A DNA stretch of 64,000 bases from Cristatella mucedo (GCA_009760855.2 WPIO01000253.1:1-64000); one strand, 5' to 3'. Positions 11,919 to 23,770 are shown, numbered from the stretch's first letter. Notes: generated by a model not told the origin, from the sequence alone. Translations and numbers: made by a program.

Positions 11919-12077
11919 GCGAGATACGGACTCGTATCTGATCAGTCCGGGTCCGGCGTTAAGAAAAACCACTAGCCCGAGTGGAAAAAAAGCACGGAGC
12001 CCCATAATGGACTGATCCGACGCTTTGGCCCGTCCGGTGTGGTGTTAATGCGATGCTGCGGTAGCTTCGCCTTAGCA

Positions 12078-12962
12078 CTACATATCTCGATGTCGAGGAT
12101 TAGGCCTACGCTCGCGGTCGCGGCGCAGCAATTGGCATTTTCTATCCTCCTGCCCAGCTAAAGAACGGCGGTCGTCGTCACCTGGGTCGCCCTGCCGCTC
12201 GGCCAGAGGGTGAGGGCTCGGAGGTGTCACTCCGCCTTCAGCTATGCCATGCGTAGAGGCCCCAATGAGGTGACTTTTCCGTGAAGCTGGCTCCGGCAGA
12301 ACCGAATCGCTGCCGCGAAACTGAGGTGGAGCTGGGTCCGCAGCTGACGGCGTTGCAACCGAGAACCTCGTAACCGTGGGAATGTTCGCATCCAAGCCTA
12401 TTGGCAGTGGTTGACGTGGCCGAATCCGAGGCCTCGGCGTCGGTTTAACGTCGCCTGCAACTGAAACACTTGCATTAGTTTTGCCTACTATGCCTAGCTT
12501 CGCATCCACCAGCTTCGGTGACTTGCTCTGCCTGACCGTAGCTCGGCGAATCTGTTGTGGCGGAGCTAAAGCCTCCGAGTGACCCACCAGTGGTAGCTGG
12601 TGGTCATTCACCAGCACGGTTCCACGCCCATAGTCGTAGGTGACCGGCGGCAGGGAGACAATAAAGTCAGTTCCCAGCAGCAGCGGCTGCAGAGACTCGG
12701 TGGTGACATAGAACTGGTGCTCGTGGGTGATGCCTCCCACTTGCACGCTCGCTGTCACGGCCCCTATTATAGGCAGGGAAGAACCCGTGGTACTGGACGC
12801 CCAAACTGACTCAATCGACAAGGGAAGGCACAGCTGGCGGGTAAAAGAGGCTGCCATCAGGGAGATATTGGCACCTGTGTCCCAAAGTCCGGTAACCAGC
12901 TAACCATTCACCGTCACCGGTGCAACAGTATGCGGCGCGTCGACACTGGTGCCCACCACTTC
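12078..12962 (-). pseudogene. Retropepsin-like aspartic protease
   Basis: The minus strand encodes LWDTGANISLMA (active-site DTGA, near 12,870), then GTVLVNDHQLPLVG and, before it, PLLLGTDFI, the C-terminal landmark of retroviral proteases that cleave Gag-Pol. A TAG lies a few codons before the DTGA. The remaining reading frame (12,857-12,078) continues into a low-complexity Pro/Arg-rich tail and ends without reverse transcriptase. It follows gag in the same orientation, as in Ty3/gypsy elements. Confidence 0.75.
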
Positions 12963-13028
12963 CTGCCTCATCGGCGCCGGCGCTAGTGGCTCCTGTTGCG
13001 GCAAGGCTGATCGAGCCTCAAGGAAGCC

Positions 13029-14727
13029 CTAGCCTTGAAGACTGAAACCACTCTCAGGGGCCTGGTAAGCCCTGGGATAGGTGTGGAAGCCTGACGAGAG
13101 TGAAGGTGCCCACCCAGCCGAAGCACGGCCCACGCACCCACTCGGACCCAGAGAACCGGGCGGCACTGGTCCGGAAGGTCGCCGGCCCCTCGTGTCTGGC
13201 CGTGAACCCGCGCGACTGGGGTGTGCTGGTCCGTACTCTCTGTGGCTTCGATAAGCCAACCCATACTGGGACGGTCTGCCACGTCCGGCGTCCACCCATC
13301 TATCCCTGTAGCCCATGGCAGCCTGCACCCGGTAGTCGGGCCGCCAACTGTTCTGTACTAGCGGCTTGCCTCGCGGCTGATACGACTGCTTTGTGGTGGG
13401 GTCGAAGGTTCCCCTCTGTCCCTTAGCAAGCAGGTCATATACTTGGGTAATTTGCCCGGCCAATGCATCCACCTTACTCTCTATATTGGTAAAAATAGGG
13501 GCCCTATCCTTTCCGGATGGGTATGGGCGGCCTTGGTCGTCGGCGTGCACGGCGGAAACAGCCCCGCGGCTGAAGAAGCAAGGGTTGGCTTCGCATATTT
13601 CAGCGAAAGCTGGGGCCTCGTCTAGGCAGGCACAGTGTTTGGCAAAGACGGCACCGCTAATGTCGGGATGAAGGCCTCAGACTCTACAGGGTGCCTATAG
13701 AAGTCGTAAACGCTTTGCCAAGCGCCCTGGCGACAACCGTGTAGGGCCCTGCGGCGAGCAGCATCGCGACACAAGCCAGCGGTGAACGTTCTCACCAGTT
13801 CAGCTTTCATTTCCTCGAATGTACATCGTTGGCCTGGCTCAGCCCAGAGCCGTTCATAGACCGAGCGATATACGTCGAGCACTCGGCCCGGAGAATATGC
13901 CCCCAAATGAAACAGCTGAAGGTCCGGAGACCATCCACAGGACCTAGAAAGCACCTTGTAATCGCTGATCCACCATGGGAAGGAGTCAGTCGGGTCCCCC
14001 CCGGAAAGGTGCCTGTTTCAGCGGTGAAGCCTCTACGCTCCCGTCAAACGCGGATTCGGGTGCGGGCACAACGAAGATCCGGCTCGGCAATGCTGGCTCA
14101 ACAGTGCGAGGAGCCTGCTCAGCGCGCAGGCTAGCGACAGCTCGGGCATAGTCCTGCTCAAGCCGCCGGCGCGAAAGTAAGGGCGGCGCCCGAGTGCGCC
14201 TGTGCGTTTTCCGCATGGTCCGGCCGTGCGTTGCTTACCCGAAGCAGGATTAGCGGAAAAAAGCTCAGCGCTGGGTGGAAAAAGGATAGCGGTCGCAGCG
14301 TGCGAAGAATGAGCAGCTTGTAGCCGAGCAACTCCTGCCGGGCACGTCGTAACGTACGGGGCGTAACCGTCAGCAGGTCGAAAAGCAGTGGGCGCAGCGG
14401 ACTCAGACGCAGTAAGGGACCGACTGAGCACTGCGACGGCAAATGAAGTACGGTGGGAGCGCTGTGCTGCCCGGATAGCGGAGTGCCGGTCGGCGGCTAA
14501 GCTACCGACCCGGCAGGTGTGTCGGCGCTGGGGCGACTGACCCGCGAAGCCGCCGCCGCGCGTAGCTGTGCGTTCTCTTCCTCAAGCACGCGTAACCACT
14601 CCGTCAAATCGCTACTAATCAAAGCAAAAGCAGCGCGATCGTTTAGGCTCGCCTGCAGGATGTCGAACTCTGGGCCGGAGGTATTCAATAACTCCGAACC
14701 GTTAAGCGACGCCATCCCCACGTCCAA
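13029..14727 (-). pseudogene. Gag remnant of the LTR retrotransposon
   Basis: Minus-strand pieces run from an N-terminal leucine/glutamate-rich segment (14,727-14,497, DLTEWLRVLEEENAQLRAA) through a disrupted middle to a capsid-like piece (13,954-13,622). The capsid-like piece has WSPDLQLFHLGAYSPGRVLD and CTFEEMKAELVRTFTAGL. It continues to a Gln/Pro/Arg-rich end (13,550-13,029). Several frameshifts and stops interrupt it. No CCHC zinc knuckle was found. The order LTR, PBS, gag, protease supports the call. Confidence 0.6.
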
Positions 14728-14761
14728 TCAAGAAGGTTGCAAGTGTTTTAAATCAAAAGCA

Positions 14762-14770
14762 GGGTCACCA
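14762..14770 (-). other. Primer-binding site, tRNA-Trp-like
   Basis: On the minus strand the 5' LTR end TTACA is followed by TT and TGGTGACCC. The nine bases are complementary to the usual eukaryotic tRNA-Trp 3' end (GGGTCACCA), as in CsRn1-type Ty3/gypsy elements. The match decays after nine bases. Confidence 0.55.
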
Positions 14771-14772
14771 AA

Positions 14773-15675
14773 TGTAACCGCACAGAAAAGCTCGTCCCCC
14801 GGTTCTCTACAGGTGAACTGTGTGATGCAGCGCTGCAGTGCAGTTAAAACACAGTCAGCCACAACTGGGTGCCGAAAGCAACAGTTTATTGTGGGCCTGC
14901 CTGTCAGTAGTGGTTACACGCCGGCGAAAGCAATTTACATGGCGCTTTACTCAATGGACCGACGGAGTTAACAGGGCGAACTCCCGAAGCCCGAGTATAA
15001 CCAACTACCCTGTGCATTTACCAGGCGCCTACCGACAGAGTTAACAGTGCGAACTCCCGAAGCCCACGTATGACAAACTATCCTATGCACGTGTCGCTAC
15101 AGATTGTCCCAACCCCAAAGGCGGCCGCTACAGCACCCCAAGATATGTGCAGCTAACTGAGTAGCCGGCAGAACAAAACTGCACAGTCTGAGTTGCACTT
15201 AGCTGTCCGTCACCGTAGGTTTGTTTCTCGTGCTCTCGAAGCCTAGTCTCTCGTTGACTACCGATGCTGCAACCGTGCTCTCGAGGCCTAGTCTCTGATC
15301 GACTACCCAAGCTGCAGCCCCGAGCTCTGTCAGTCGCCTCATTATATTCTCTCTCCTCTCAACTCCTGACCTTGCCCACAGCTGCTATTTCTACTTCAGC
15401 TTATTAGTCGCTGCACATCCTGACCACAACGTCTGCACCAGGCTTCATTCTAACTTAAGTGAGTAGACCAGGAGCCGGGCCTGCACTAGGGGTCCTAGTC
15501 GAACCCTCTAAGACAGCCACACTAGTCGCTCCATCTCCTAACCGTATCGCCTGCATAAAGCTCCATTGTAACCTGAGCTAGGTGGATCTGGAGCTGCGTC
15601 TGTACTAGGCGCCCTAGTCGACCCCCCTAAGGCAAAAGCTCCCATTGCGGCTAAGCTGAGAGCTGCACCAGTGCA
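14773..15675 (-). repeat. 5' LTR of the retrotransposon
   Basis: Direct-repeat partner of 10,986-11,903. The boundaries are TGTAACCG on the left and GCACCAGTGCA on the right. Many substitutions and indels between the partners indicate an old insertion or recombined partners. Confidence 0.8.
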
Positions 15676-15757
15676 AGTTTATATCTTGATCACAGACAGC
15701 TACCTGCCAGTCGCATCTCCCAAATTCTTTTCATTTGTCGGGGCCGTGCTGATGTTT

Positions 15758-16070
15758 ATGCATAATCTATACTGCCTAAACGATTAGATTAAGAAAAGCA
15801 GGCGGTACGATGCTTAGCCTTGTGGGGTAATAGACCTGATAGGTTTGCTAGAGCTAAATTTCGCTGGAGTTAAACTTCGCCGAGCTGGTTTTGCCCAGTT
15901 GTTAAGGTGCTTGCCTCGATTAAGGTCTTGCCAAGGTCGTGGGCTCGAGCCCGGTGGAATATGAGGAGTGCCTGAATGGATATTGCGTTCTCTGAGGACA
16001 CTATGCAAACGAATTATATTTAAATAATAAAGGGATCACAAAGTGAGTGACACAACACAAGCTGAAAAGA
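15758..16070 (+). repeat. Dispersed repeat with embedded tRNA-derived SINE-1
   Basis: Matches 36,938-38,042, except that the latter is split by a solo LTR. The middle contains a tRNA-like head with the B-box-like GGGCTCGAGCCCGG, followed by a hairpin (AGTGCC with GGACACT) and an AT-rich end that resemble the LINE-A 3' tail. Sequence shared beyond the SINE on both sides shows that a larger unit was copied. Confidence 0.6.
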
Positions 16071-16162
16071 TTTTTCCTCTTGTAGTTGTGATAGCTTGTC
16101 CTGTAGGTTCTGCTGATTTTCTGACTTTGTATTGCATTTCCCTACTTTGTATTGCATTCTAG

Positions 16163-16278
16163 GATTCTGTCAAAAGATTCCATCACTTAGAAAATATGAA
16201 GGCCTTGAGGTAGCTGTCAAGGTCTTGAGCACCCCAACCACACACAGTGGCAATCAGTTTGAATGGTACTTTTGTCAG
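16163..16278 (+). CDS. Candidate internal exon, unknown protein
   Basis: Preceded by TTGCATTCTAG (acceptor) and followed by CAG|GTGAGC (strong donor). It reads 38 codons without a stop (IPSLRKYEGLEVAVKVLST, SGNQFEWYFCQ), entering in phase 1 and leaving in phase 0. It joins in phase with the next candidate exon at 16,778. No domain was recognised. Confidence 0.5.
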
Positions 16279-16777
16279 GTGAGCCGGTTGTGTTGTTCGT
16301 CTATAGCTGTTTCTAATCAGTGGCTCGCCAGCATTATGTGTCAGCTTTGTATGTATGTGTGTCAGAATGGAATCTGCAAAGAAATTATATACCTTCGCAG
16401 TTGGCTTCCAGTGTTTTCAAGCTGTGACCTGTGAACTGTGGGTGTGGTGAGCAATTAGTGCAGATCTCGTTAGGCGTTCGTTGCAATTGGTTTGCATTTA
16501 AGCCGACTGTCGGTGCATTTTAAGACAATGTGCATGTAGCTAAAATTATTGTCGTCGCCCTGATCGATTTATTATCAAATTGCTTTAGTAGACCATTGCA
16601 TACTTCCAATAGTTCTGCTTCAGTGGCTGACCGAATTCGGAAGTGGTTGCTGTCAGGCAACTCGTAGATTAGAAGCTCGAAATGCTTGGCTGCTGTTTGT
16701 GATTTCCGGTAGGCTGCATTGAACTGCTCTGCATACAGAGCATATTACTATGGTCCTAACTTGCGTCGTCGTTGTAG

Positions 16778-16866
16778 GAGTTGCTGTGGGCGCACGTTCT
16801 TTGCAGCCCCTTCCAGCTGGCCCTCATCTGCTACAGCTGTGAGCCGAAGGAGAACAGCATCACAAG
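16778..16866 (+). CDS. Candidate internal exon, unknown protein
   Basis: Lies between the acceptor CGTCGTTGTAG and the donor AAG|GTAAAG. It reads ELLWAHVLCSPFQLAL and CYSCEPKENSIT with no stop, entering phase 0 and leaving phase 2. The protein-like composition contrasts with the flanking pyrimidine-rich DNA. The function is unknown. Confidence 0.5.
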
Positions 16867-16904
16867 GTAAAGTGGTGCAGTGGCCCTGTCAGTCGCCCTA
16901 TGTC

Positions 16905-17175
16905 TTGTTATCTCACCTCTTTTTCTCACACTCTCACCCTCCCTTTATTGTTATTTCACTCTTTCGCTCTCTCTCACTCATTCTCTATCTTTCGCTCGCT
17001 GTTTCTTATTTTCCATAAATTTCCCCTCTGTTTCTCTCTCCCTCTATCTTAGTCTGTCACCTTCTCGCAGTCTGTCCATCTCTCTTTTCTCTCTTGCTCT
17101 TTTTCTTCCAGTATTTTAATGTCTATCCCTTTTATCTTTTCTCCAGTCTTTCGTTAAAGGTCTCTTCCCCCTATG
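16905..17175 (+). repeat. Pyrimidine-rich low-complexity tract
   Basis: Long run of TCTCTC, TTCTCT and similar words in the intron after the exon at 16,778. The translated Ser/Leu frames are artefacts. Confidence 0.8.
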
Positions 17176-17430
17176 CCTCTGTTTACCATGTCATCTCTTC
17201 CCCATTTTATTATGAGCTTCTCTGCCACCAATCATGTGTAAACAGATTATGTGCACCATTAGCTCGTGCTGGTGGTCGCGATCATGCAAACGCTTAACAA
17301 ACACGGGCACAACACTAGCACACTCAACAAACACGCCTGCATGCGCATTCGTATGCATTGCAGAACTTGCGATATTTAGCACCCTAATTGATCGATGAAA
17401 ACAGTTTTAACAGCAATGAAAATTTTGCAG

Positions 17431-17523
17431 TCTGCCGGACAGACTCGCAGGACTGCTTGCAGCCGGGAGAGCTTATCGAATCTTTGCGTTGGCCTCGAAT
17501 GTCTGTGTGCTTGTGTAGTTTGT
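17431..17523 (+). CDS. Possible exon
   Basis: AATTTTGCAG acceptor before 17,431 and TGT|GTAAGA donor at 17,524. All three phases stay open for most of the interval, and none fits the neighbouring phases perfectly. A shorter 3' limit at 17,514 is possible. Weak candidate for the 16-21 kb gene. Confidence 0.25.
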
Positions 17524-18548
17524 GTAAGAACGAGCTGTGGGGTTGGAGGGTCGAAGGGCACTGTCTGCTCTCACCGTCTTCTCTCCCTGCTCCATGGGTG
17601 GGGTGTGGATTAGTGCGTAGAGCCATGGATCTAGCAGAGTCAGTCTATTGGGCAAAAGTTATCCATGTCTGAAGCAACAGTGTTCTTGGTATCAAGCATT
17701 TCTGCTGCTTCAGACCAGAAAGAAAGTTTAGCTATGCCACGGAAACTCCGGAATATCGACAAGTGTACACAATTACCTGCCAGAGTTTGTGTTTCACGAG
17801 GGAAACCTCCTTGAAGGGATTGGGCAGCCACCCTGACTCTTCCAAGGTTGAGGTTGCTACTTGCCGGCTCCAATTTGTGAATCGCTGTGCTCGAGTGCAA
17901 TAGCTGGCTGGCCTGCAGTGCTTACAAGTGCCTGCAGCCTGAGCAGCTTCAGATCCAGTGGTCACTCGGAAGCTGAGGGAAAGGCGCTCTAAAGCTCCGG
18001 CTCTGTCAGGCCGCTCAGGTGCTCCTGTCGCTTGCAGAGCTGCTGCTTCAGCTCCGATGCTGGTCATCATCCCGTGATGCCAAGTCGGGATGCTGGCCCA
18101 AACCCAGATACGTGTCAGTCGGTACTTTCTTTTCGTTGCCAAAATATCGTTGCCATGCTGATGCAACTGAATTACTTTTATCAGGTTGGGGTACCAACTG
18201 AGGCTCGTTGGATTGTGTAAAGTGATGGCCTAAGGTGGCTTCGTTGTCTTCTCACCACCTATGCACCCGAATACTATAGGCCAGCACTTGCACGAATGAA
18301 TACAATGCACTTGTGTGACTTGGTCCAGTTCAGCTTGATGGTGCTATCAAAGCTAGATATTCTATTAAAGTGCAGAGCTAGCTGAAGGGTTGGACCACCT
18401 GTCCTCACGGTCTAAAGTCGCACGTTCGATTTCTGGATGTATAGATGAGTTATTTTCTGCTCGGAGCTATTCTAGCCCTCAGATTGTGTCTGTGCAATTT
18501 GGTGAAGTTTGATAAACATAAATAAACGTTGGTTACATTTTCTTGCAG

Positions 18549-18626
18549 ACAGACTCGTACGTCCTACTTGCCATAATGGTATTGGACTTCCAAAAAGATC
18601 AATATGAAAATATAATGTATCTTGGG
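18549..18626 (+). CDS. Possible exon
   Basis: Acceptor TTTTCTTGCAG precedes an open phase-0 stretch, TDSYVLLAIMVLDFQKDQYE. Donor choice is uncertain (GTATTC at 18,627 or GTATGG at 18,638). Confidence 0.3.
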
Positions 18627-18681
18627 GTATTCACAGGGTATGGCGGCTAACAGATTATATGCGTTTTCTTGCCAATTGCAG

Positions 18682-18746
18682 ACGTTTTATTTGCCAGAAT
18701 AATCAAGCATGAACTCATACAATTGCTAAATTTGAAGTATGACATT
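18682..18746 (+). CDS. Candidate exon, unknown protein
   Basis: Flanked by GCCAATTGCAG and a near-perfect donor ATT|GTAAGT. It reads VLFARIIKHELIQLLNLKYD, entering phase 1 and leaving phase 0. Confidence 0.4.
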
Positions 18747-19795
18747 GTAAGTCAATTTACTTATGTGCTCAATAATAGTTGCTGTTATGTACCCAAAGGG
18801 CGTCAATGGCTAGCTTGTTTCTGTATTATTCGAGGACTGAGCGAATTTGGATGGGCACTCTCATGGGTTATTTCTTTTGAAGATTATGAAGTCATGCGAT
18901 CTGTAATTTTGAACTCTGTTGATGCAAATGGTCAATACATGCACAGGCATTTTTGCAGTTTGACAGAAAGAGTAGCCAAAGGCAACATGCAGTAGATCTG
19001 AAAGCAGCAGCTCTAGCCTTATGCAGGAATTGATCATATAACTTTTACAGTCAAGTAGGCTACTTCCCTAACCACTGATATAACCATCTTAGATTCCGTT
19101 TCAATCTTTTAACACAGGGTTTTAATCCTAGTCTCTAGAAAGGCACTTGCTTGCCCGAGCTGAGTGCAGGTGTACAATGTGAATGTCTATGTTAAGTTTA
19201 ACTTTGATGGATTGCCAATAATGGCTTAGCTAGGAGCCAGCCTAGAATTGGGGGGGGGGGTCAATCCTTGATTGGACCTGTTCCATCGTTAACAATGCTG
19301 AAGTAATAATAATTGTGACAATAATAGATATTTGCATAGCATTGTCAGAGTACCTACTCTCTTTCAAGGTTCTTTTTAAGTGCTGTAAAGGAAGCATGTT
19401 CATTTGGACATTAATAACACCAAAATTTTTAACAAGCATACTATGGTTGGCACTAACATGCACAGTGTCAGCACTAAAAAATAAAAAATCTCAATGATGC
19501 AGCAAGTTCATTTTTGCTTCATTAAATAAAATGTCGTCAAGTCAGGAGGATGTCGTGACATCAGCCGGCCCTGACTTCCAGGCTTTGGGAGCATGCGAGC
19601 TTGAGGCACGGTCTCCAAGAGATTTGTGGTTGGTTTTAGGCACAGTTAAACATGTTTAGTCATACAAGCTGATAATAAGATTCCCAGCCTATCAGGGGAA
19701 GTAGTTCTAATAGGTGAGCTACATGCAGAAAATAAATAGGACTTGGAATAAAGTGACAACATCTTATAATCAATATGCTGCTTGATTGGCAGAAG

Positions 19796-19925
19796 TGAAC
19801 TCACTGCTTACTGGCCTACCGGCATGTGCGATCAGGCGATTGCAGCTGGTACAAAACTCTGCAGCTGGGCTTGTCTGTCGCGTGCGTCGCAGTTGCCACA
19901 TTACACCACTTCTCGCCGAAAGCTG
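19796..19925 (+). mobile_element. LINE-A internal fragment
   Basis: Matches the LINE-A thumb region (compare 1,660-1,790): CTCACTGCTTACTGGCCTA, then GCAGCTGGTACAAAACTC. It lies in a presumed intron. Confidence 0.75.
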
Positions 19926-20435
19926 CTCACGAACTTTGAAGCTGCTCACGAACTGCTAGCTGGATTTGGGCCAAGTGTAGCAGATGAGTTCAGTTGCTTA
20001 TTGGACATCGTGGCAATGGAGTCACGGCCACAAGAACACCTGCCAGAAGAAATGCTAGTCAATAAATCGCACACTTTAGCCTAGGACCGCGTTTGAAAAT
20101 CCACATACATTTTAAGAATATGGTCTTAAAGGAACCCTTCTTGCCATTTTTGCACAGACTTCCTGTGTATGTTTCGGAGGAAGCAGTCGCTTCAGACTAC
20201 ACGAGAAGCCAAGCTCTGCCCCTAGGCGTCGGCCATTGGCCTTCACATTTCCTGCTAATGACCCACCGTTCGAATGGAATAGCAAGCTAGAGTCGCCATT
20301 AATTGTGCTGTTGCAGCCGTGCAGCCGTAGCCTGTAGCAGGCGCATATGCTACTGCTGAAACCGCCAGTCCGATACCCGATACTTGCGTCACGTATAGAT
20401 GTCGCCATGCATCTCTGCTTGCTGCCGCTTTGCAG

Positions 20436-20672
20436 GTCGCCGTCGAGGCCGAGTACCACAGCCTGTGGAAGGGTGATGACGCCAGCCTCGAGGCGGCCAA
20501 CTTGATGTTCTACATTGCCGTGAACTGTATATCTGCCGAGCTGGGACAGAACTACTTGTTCTGCGATGACTGTCACTGCAAGAAGTGGCTGGTCTTCGTT
20601 GACGGCGACTGCTACAGTGACGACCGATCGTTGGTTTTGACAGAGGAGCTGAGGCCGGTGATGGGGCTGCAG
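20436..20672 (+). CDS. Candidate penultimate exon, unknown protein
   Basis: Acceptor GCTGCCGCTTTGCAG and donor CTGCAG|GTACAT enclose 79 complete codons. The product contains EAANLMFYIAVNCISAEL and a Cys-rich LFCDDCHCKKWLVFVDGDCY. Entry and exit are both phase 0, and it joins in frame to the exon at 21,146. The gene family was not recognised. It could belong to the same gene as the exons from 16.1 kb onward. Confidence 0.55.
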
Positions 20673-20974
20673 GTACATGCCCAGCCAGCATTGCACTCCC
20701 AAGCGCCTGGGCTTCTGGCAACCGTGGCACCCGGCTAATTTTTATCGATCAGCAAACCTGGTAGCAATAATAATTTCTATGATAACATTGCTACCAGTGA
20801 GCTAATATCTGAAAATGGAGACATTCAATTTATAGATATTAACCATTGTTTGCAGCGTTGTAGCAGCGACATAAGTAAAAAATGAGCTCATGTACGAGCA
20901 CTGCCTCCTAACAGCAGTTTTCACAGGTGCTTGCATGTGCTTCCTGTGCACACACGTACACGGGAACAAACAAA

Positions 20975-21052
20975 ATCAAACACACACACATACCCCATGC
21001 GCACACACTCACACACATACACGCACACACACACACACACACACACATAAAT
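20975..21052 (+). repeat. (CA)n microsatellite
   Basis: Interrupted ACACAC repeat in the intron between the two candidate exons. Confidence 0.9.
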
Positions 21053-21145
21053 CAAACATGCAAATCACGCACGAGCCTTAGGTGCACAAACACATTCACA
21101 CGTGTGCATAGTTCTCCTCTATGTTAATCAGGCTGTTGCATTTAG

Positions 21146-21304
21146 AAAAACGGTGCGTCTGAGGTCGAGAAGCGGGCAGGTATGTACTGGCAAATGCCAG
21201 TGACGGTGGGTGTGCCCATCGGTCAAGCAGAAGTGGGACGGCTCGTATCTGTGCTGCCGCAACCCTCCCGTGCTATGCAGCTGCTCATTGCTCCGTGGAC
21301 CTGA
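21146..21304 (+). CDS. Candidate terminal exon, unknown protein
   Basis: Follows acceptor GGCTGTTGCATTTAG, starts in phase 0 and runs 52 codons to TGA at 21,302. It reads MPVTVGVPIGQAEVGRLVSV then SRAMQLLIAPWT. Phase matches the 20,436 exon exactly, which supports a real 3' end of a spliced gene. No domain was recognised. Confidence 0.5.
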   Translation, partial: KNGASEVEKRAGMYWQMPVTVGVPIGQAEVGRLVSVLPQPSRAMQLLIAPWT

Positions 21305-21309
21305 TGCCT

Positions 21310-22470
21310 GGCAGAGGCTCCAGCTTAGGATGAAGGCGCCGTGCAGAAGGCAAAAGTCTTAGCATCCTGATAGCTTGACCACATGATGGATTTTAAGAAA
21401 ATGATGCTTTACGTGCCTGGTAGTACTTTGACCGTCGAGCAAACGATGTGTTCGTAGGACTTGCGCAGTAGCAGCTGCATACCACTGTTCAACCAAGACC
21501 ATCTAGCCGAGGTTAAGGCCACCGCTGGTGCTGCAGCACCACCACCCGAAGCTGCCCAGCAGAGGCATGCCTCGTGCTTGGTCACGCTGGCTAGTGAAGG
21601 TAGAACGCCTATTCTGTCTCTTGCCGTTCATAATCGTATGCTGCCTGCTGACCTGTGACAACACTGTTGCCTGGCTGTCGCTCAGCCTGCTGACCGGTGC
21701 CCCCAGAGGCTGAGCCAGGGGAAGGGGAGGGAAAGAGAGCAGCATCTGTTTCCTCCTGGCCCCCTCTATAGGCAGGGCAGCAATGTGGGTCGCTGCCTCT
21801 TACTCCTGCTGCTTCCTACCTGCGACCATCGAAGAACCAACGATGCCAAGTTCGAGATAAATAAGTGCTATGACTTTGCGCCAATCAAGGTTCATTCATT
21901 GCGGGTCCTGCCCCAAGTATAAGAAAATCTTGCTACCTACATAAAAAAACGGCTGGTCTTGCCCTTTGTCTAAAATTCCTAGCTCAGCCTCTGGCTGCGT
22001 CTCTTCCTCTTTACTGGAAAGCGCTGCAGCCTGGCAGGAGGTGCTTTGCTGGCCACCTGCCGGCTCATGCATTCCTGTTTGGTATGCCACTGATTGCCTG
22101 CCCAGATCTAGTCAGCTTCTGTCTGTGAAGTAATTGCCTATTATTGTGGCAGCTTGGCACAGTTGCCTTGAGCGAATTACCAATGGGGCTCCAGCATGCC
22201 GACCGTCAAGTATTTCCTCCTGCCCCTTCTTTTTCCCGTGTGGGCACAGTATGCCCTTGTCAGCCATTGCTACGGTGACAGAGAGAGCAGACTGCAGAAT
22301 GCTGCAGAGCTTCCGAAGAACTTTCCACTGCTAGTTCCCCTCTCCATTAGCTAAGGGTGGCCGTGCAGTCTGGCATCGATAAAAAAGTCTGTGCACTAGC
22401 TTGCACAATGACCCTGATCAATCTGGCTCGGCGTCTTGTCGATGGAGGTGCGCAGACTCTCGGTGCAGCA
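21310..22470. other. Non-coding or unassigned stretch
   Basis: Probably the 3' UTR of the upstream gene plus intergenic DNA. An open, splice-flanked piece around 21,491-21,591 (AEVKATAGAAAPPPEAAQQR) is possible but unsupported by neighbours. Confidence 0.35.
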
Positions 22471-23005
22471 TATCGTACGATTGTTTTAGTAGCACATTGG
22501 AGTTGCATGTACGAAGCAAAATAATTCTGCTCTGAACCAAGCACGTACAGAAGGCGGATTTGACTGTGGAGCTGATATGGTCGTCTAACGAGAGGTCACT
22601 TTGGAATATGACACCTAGATCTCGAGCTGATTCGACAGGAGATATGCTATCAGAGCCAATTTTGAGAGACAGCCTTTCTAATCTCTGAATCACACTGGGT
22701 TTGCCTATAATTAGTAAGTTAGTTTTGTCATCGTTTAGTTTTAGAAAATTTGCTGCCATCCATGTGCGGATGTCATCAATACACGCAGCAGCTGAGTGTA
22801 AAGAATTTGAGGTGCTCGAAGGCTGGGAGGGATCAAAGCAAAGGTACCACTGAGTGTCAGCCGCATAGAAGTGAAAGCCTAGATTGTGCTTGGCAATCAC
22901 ATTAGCAAGAGGAAGAGTATAAACCGTGCAAAGAACCGGACCTAGCACGGAGCCCTGAGGTACTCCATCTTTGTGAGGTACTTCAGATGATCTTTGTCTA
23001 TTCAC
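22418..23005 (-). pseudogene. LINE-A reverse transcriptase palm fragment
   Basis: Open minus-strand frame with VPQGSVLGPVLCTVYTLPLA, the catalytic box mutated to FYAADTQ (normally FYADDTQ), and LKLNDDKTNLLIIGKPSV then SPVESARDLGVIFQSDLS. One catalytic Asp is replaced by Ala, so it would be inactive even if expressed. Confidence 0.85.
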
Positions 23006-23450
23006 ATCAATACTCCGGAGTCTCCAAATGAGATAGGACCCGAACCACTGCAGAGCAGTTCCGGTGATACCCAGGCAAGATGAGAGTCACTCTAGAAGAA
23101 CTTTGTGATCGATGGTGTCAAAAACTGCCGAAATATCGAGCAAAACAAGCAGAGACACTCTACCCATGTCTGCATTCCTAAGTAGGTCGTTGTATACTCT
23201 AAGCAATGCTGACTCTGTGGAGTGATTAGCTCTAAAGCAAGACTGGAACTTACTAGCAAGGAGTGAGGTTTCGATGCATCAGTTCACTGGTCTGCCACAA
23301 CCCGTTCCAGTGTCTTTGATGGGAATGGTAGATGGGAGACTGGGCGGTAGTTGCTCAAGTATTGGTCTAGTGTTGTTTTCTTGGGAAGAGGCCCGACTAC
23401 AGCTTTTTTTAAAGTTGCTGGGACATGAACTGATACTAATGACATAATAA
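22480..23450 (-). mobile_element. LINE-A internal copy, minus strand
   Basis: Minus-strand LINE-A from the region before the RT core (23,450) to the end of the palm (22,480). It lacks the 3' UTR. It aligns with 280-1,560 of the first copy once that copy's nested insertion is removed. Confidence 0.85.
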
Positions 23451-23679
23451 TGATGTTAGTTATTCATGTTATGCTGTTGAACTCCTTTGTTGAACTCCAG
23501 TTATGCTGTTGAACTCCGGCAATGCTCTATTCTTTTCAAATAGATCTGTCTACTTGTATAAAAAAGGACATTGTATTGAGGTATAGCTGGTCTCTCAGCC
23601 TATTCCACGTTCTGCTGCTAGCAACTTGCATTGGCACTGCACCCACAAGTCGCCACCCTCTATACACTTTCAGGCATCA

Positions 23680-23770
23680 CCAACACTTGTCACTCGTCGG
23701 CTGAGGATAGCACTGTTACGAACACTGCTGTTTTTGGCCTAGTTCTGTCCGGGCATGGAAGCCTCAGACT
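23680..23770. repeat. Short LTR-B fragment
   Basis: CACTGTTACGAACACTGCTG and GGCCTAGTTCTGTCCGGGCA match 10,140-10,185 and 29,975-30,025. Confidence 0.5.

Noticed and set aside
20890-21127. His/Thr-rich frames
   Set aside because: Translation of the (CA)n microsatellite in an intron.
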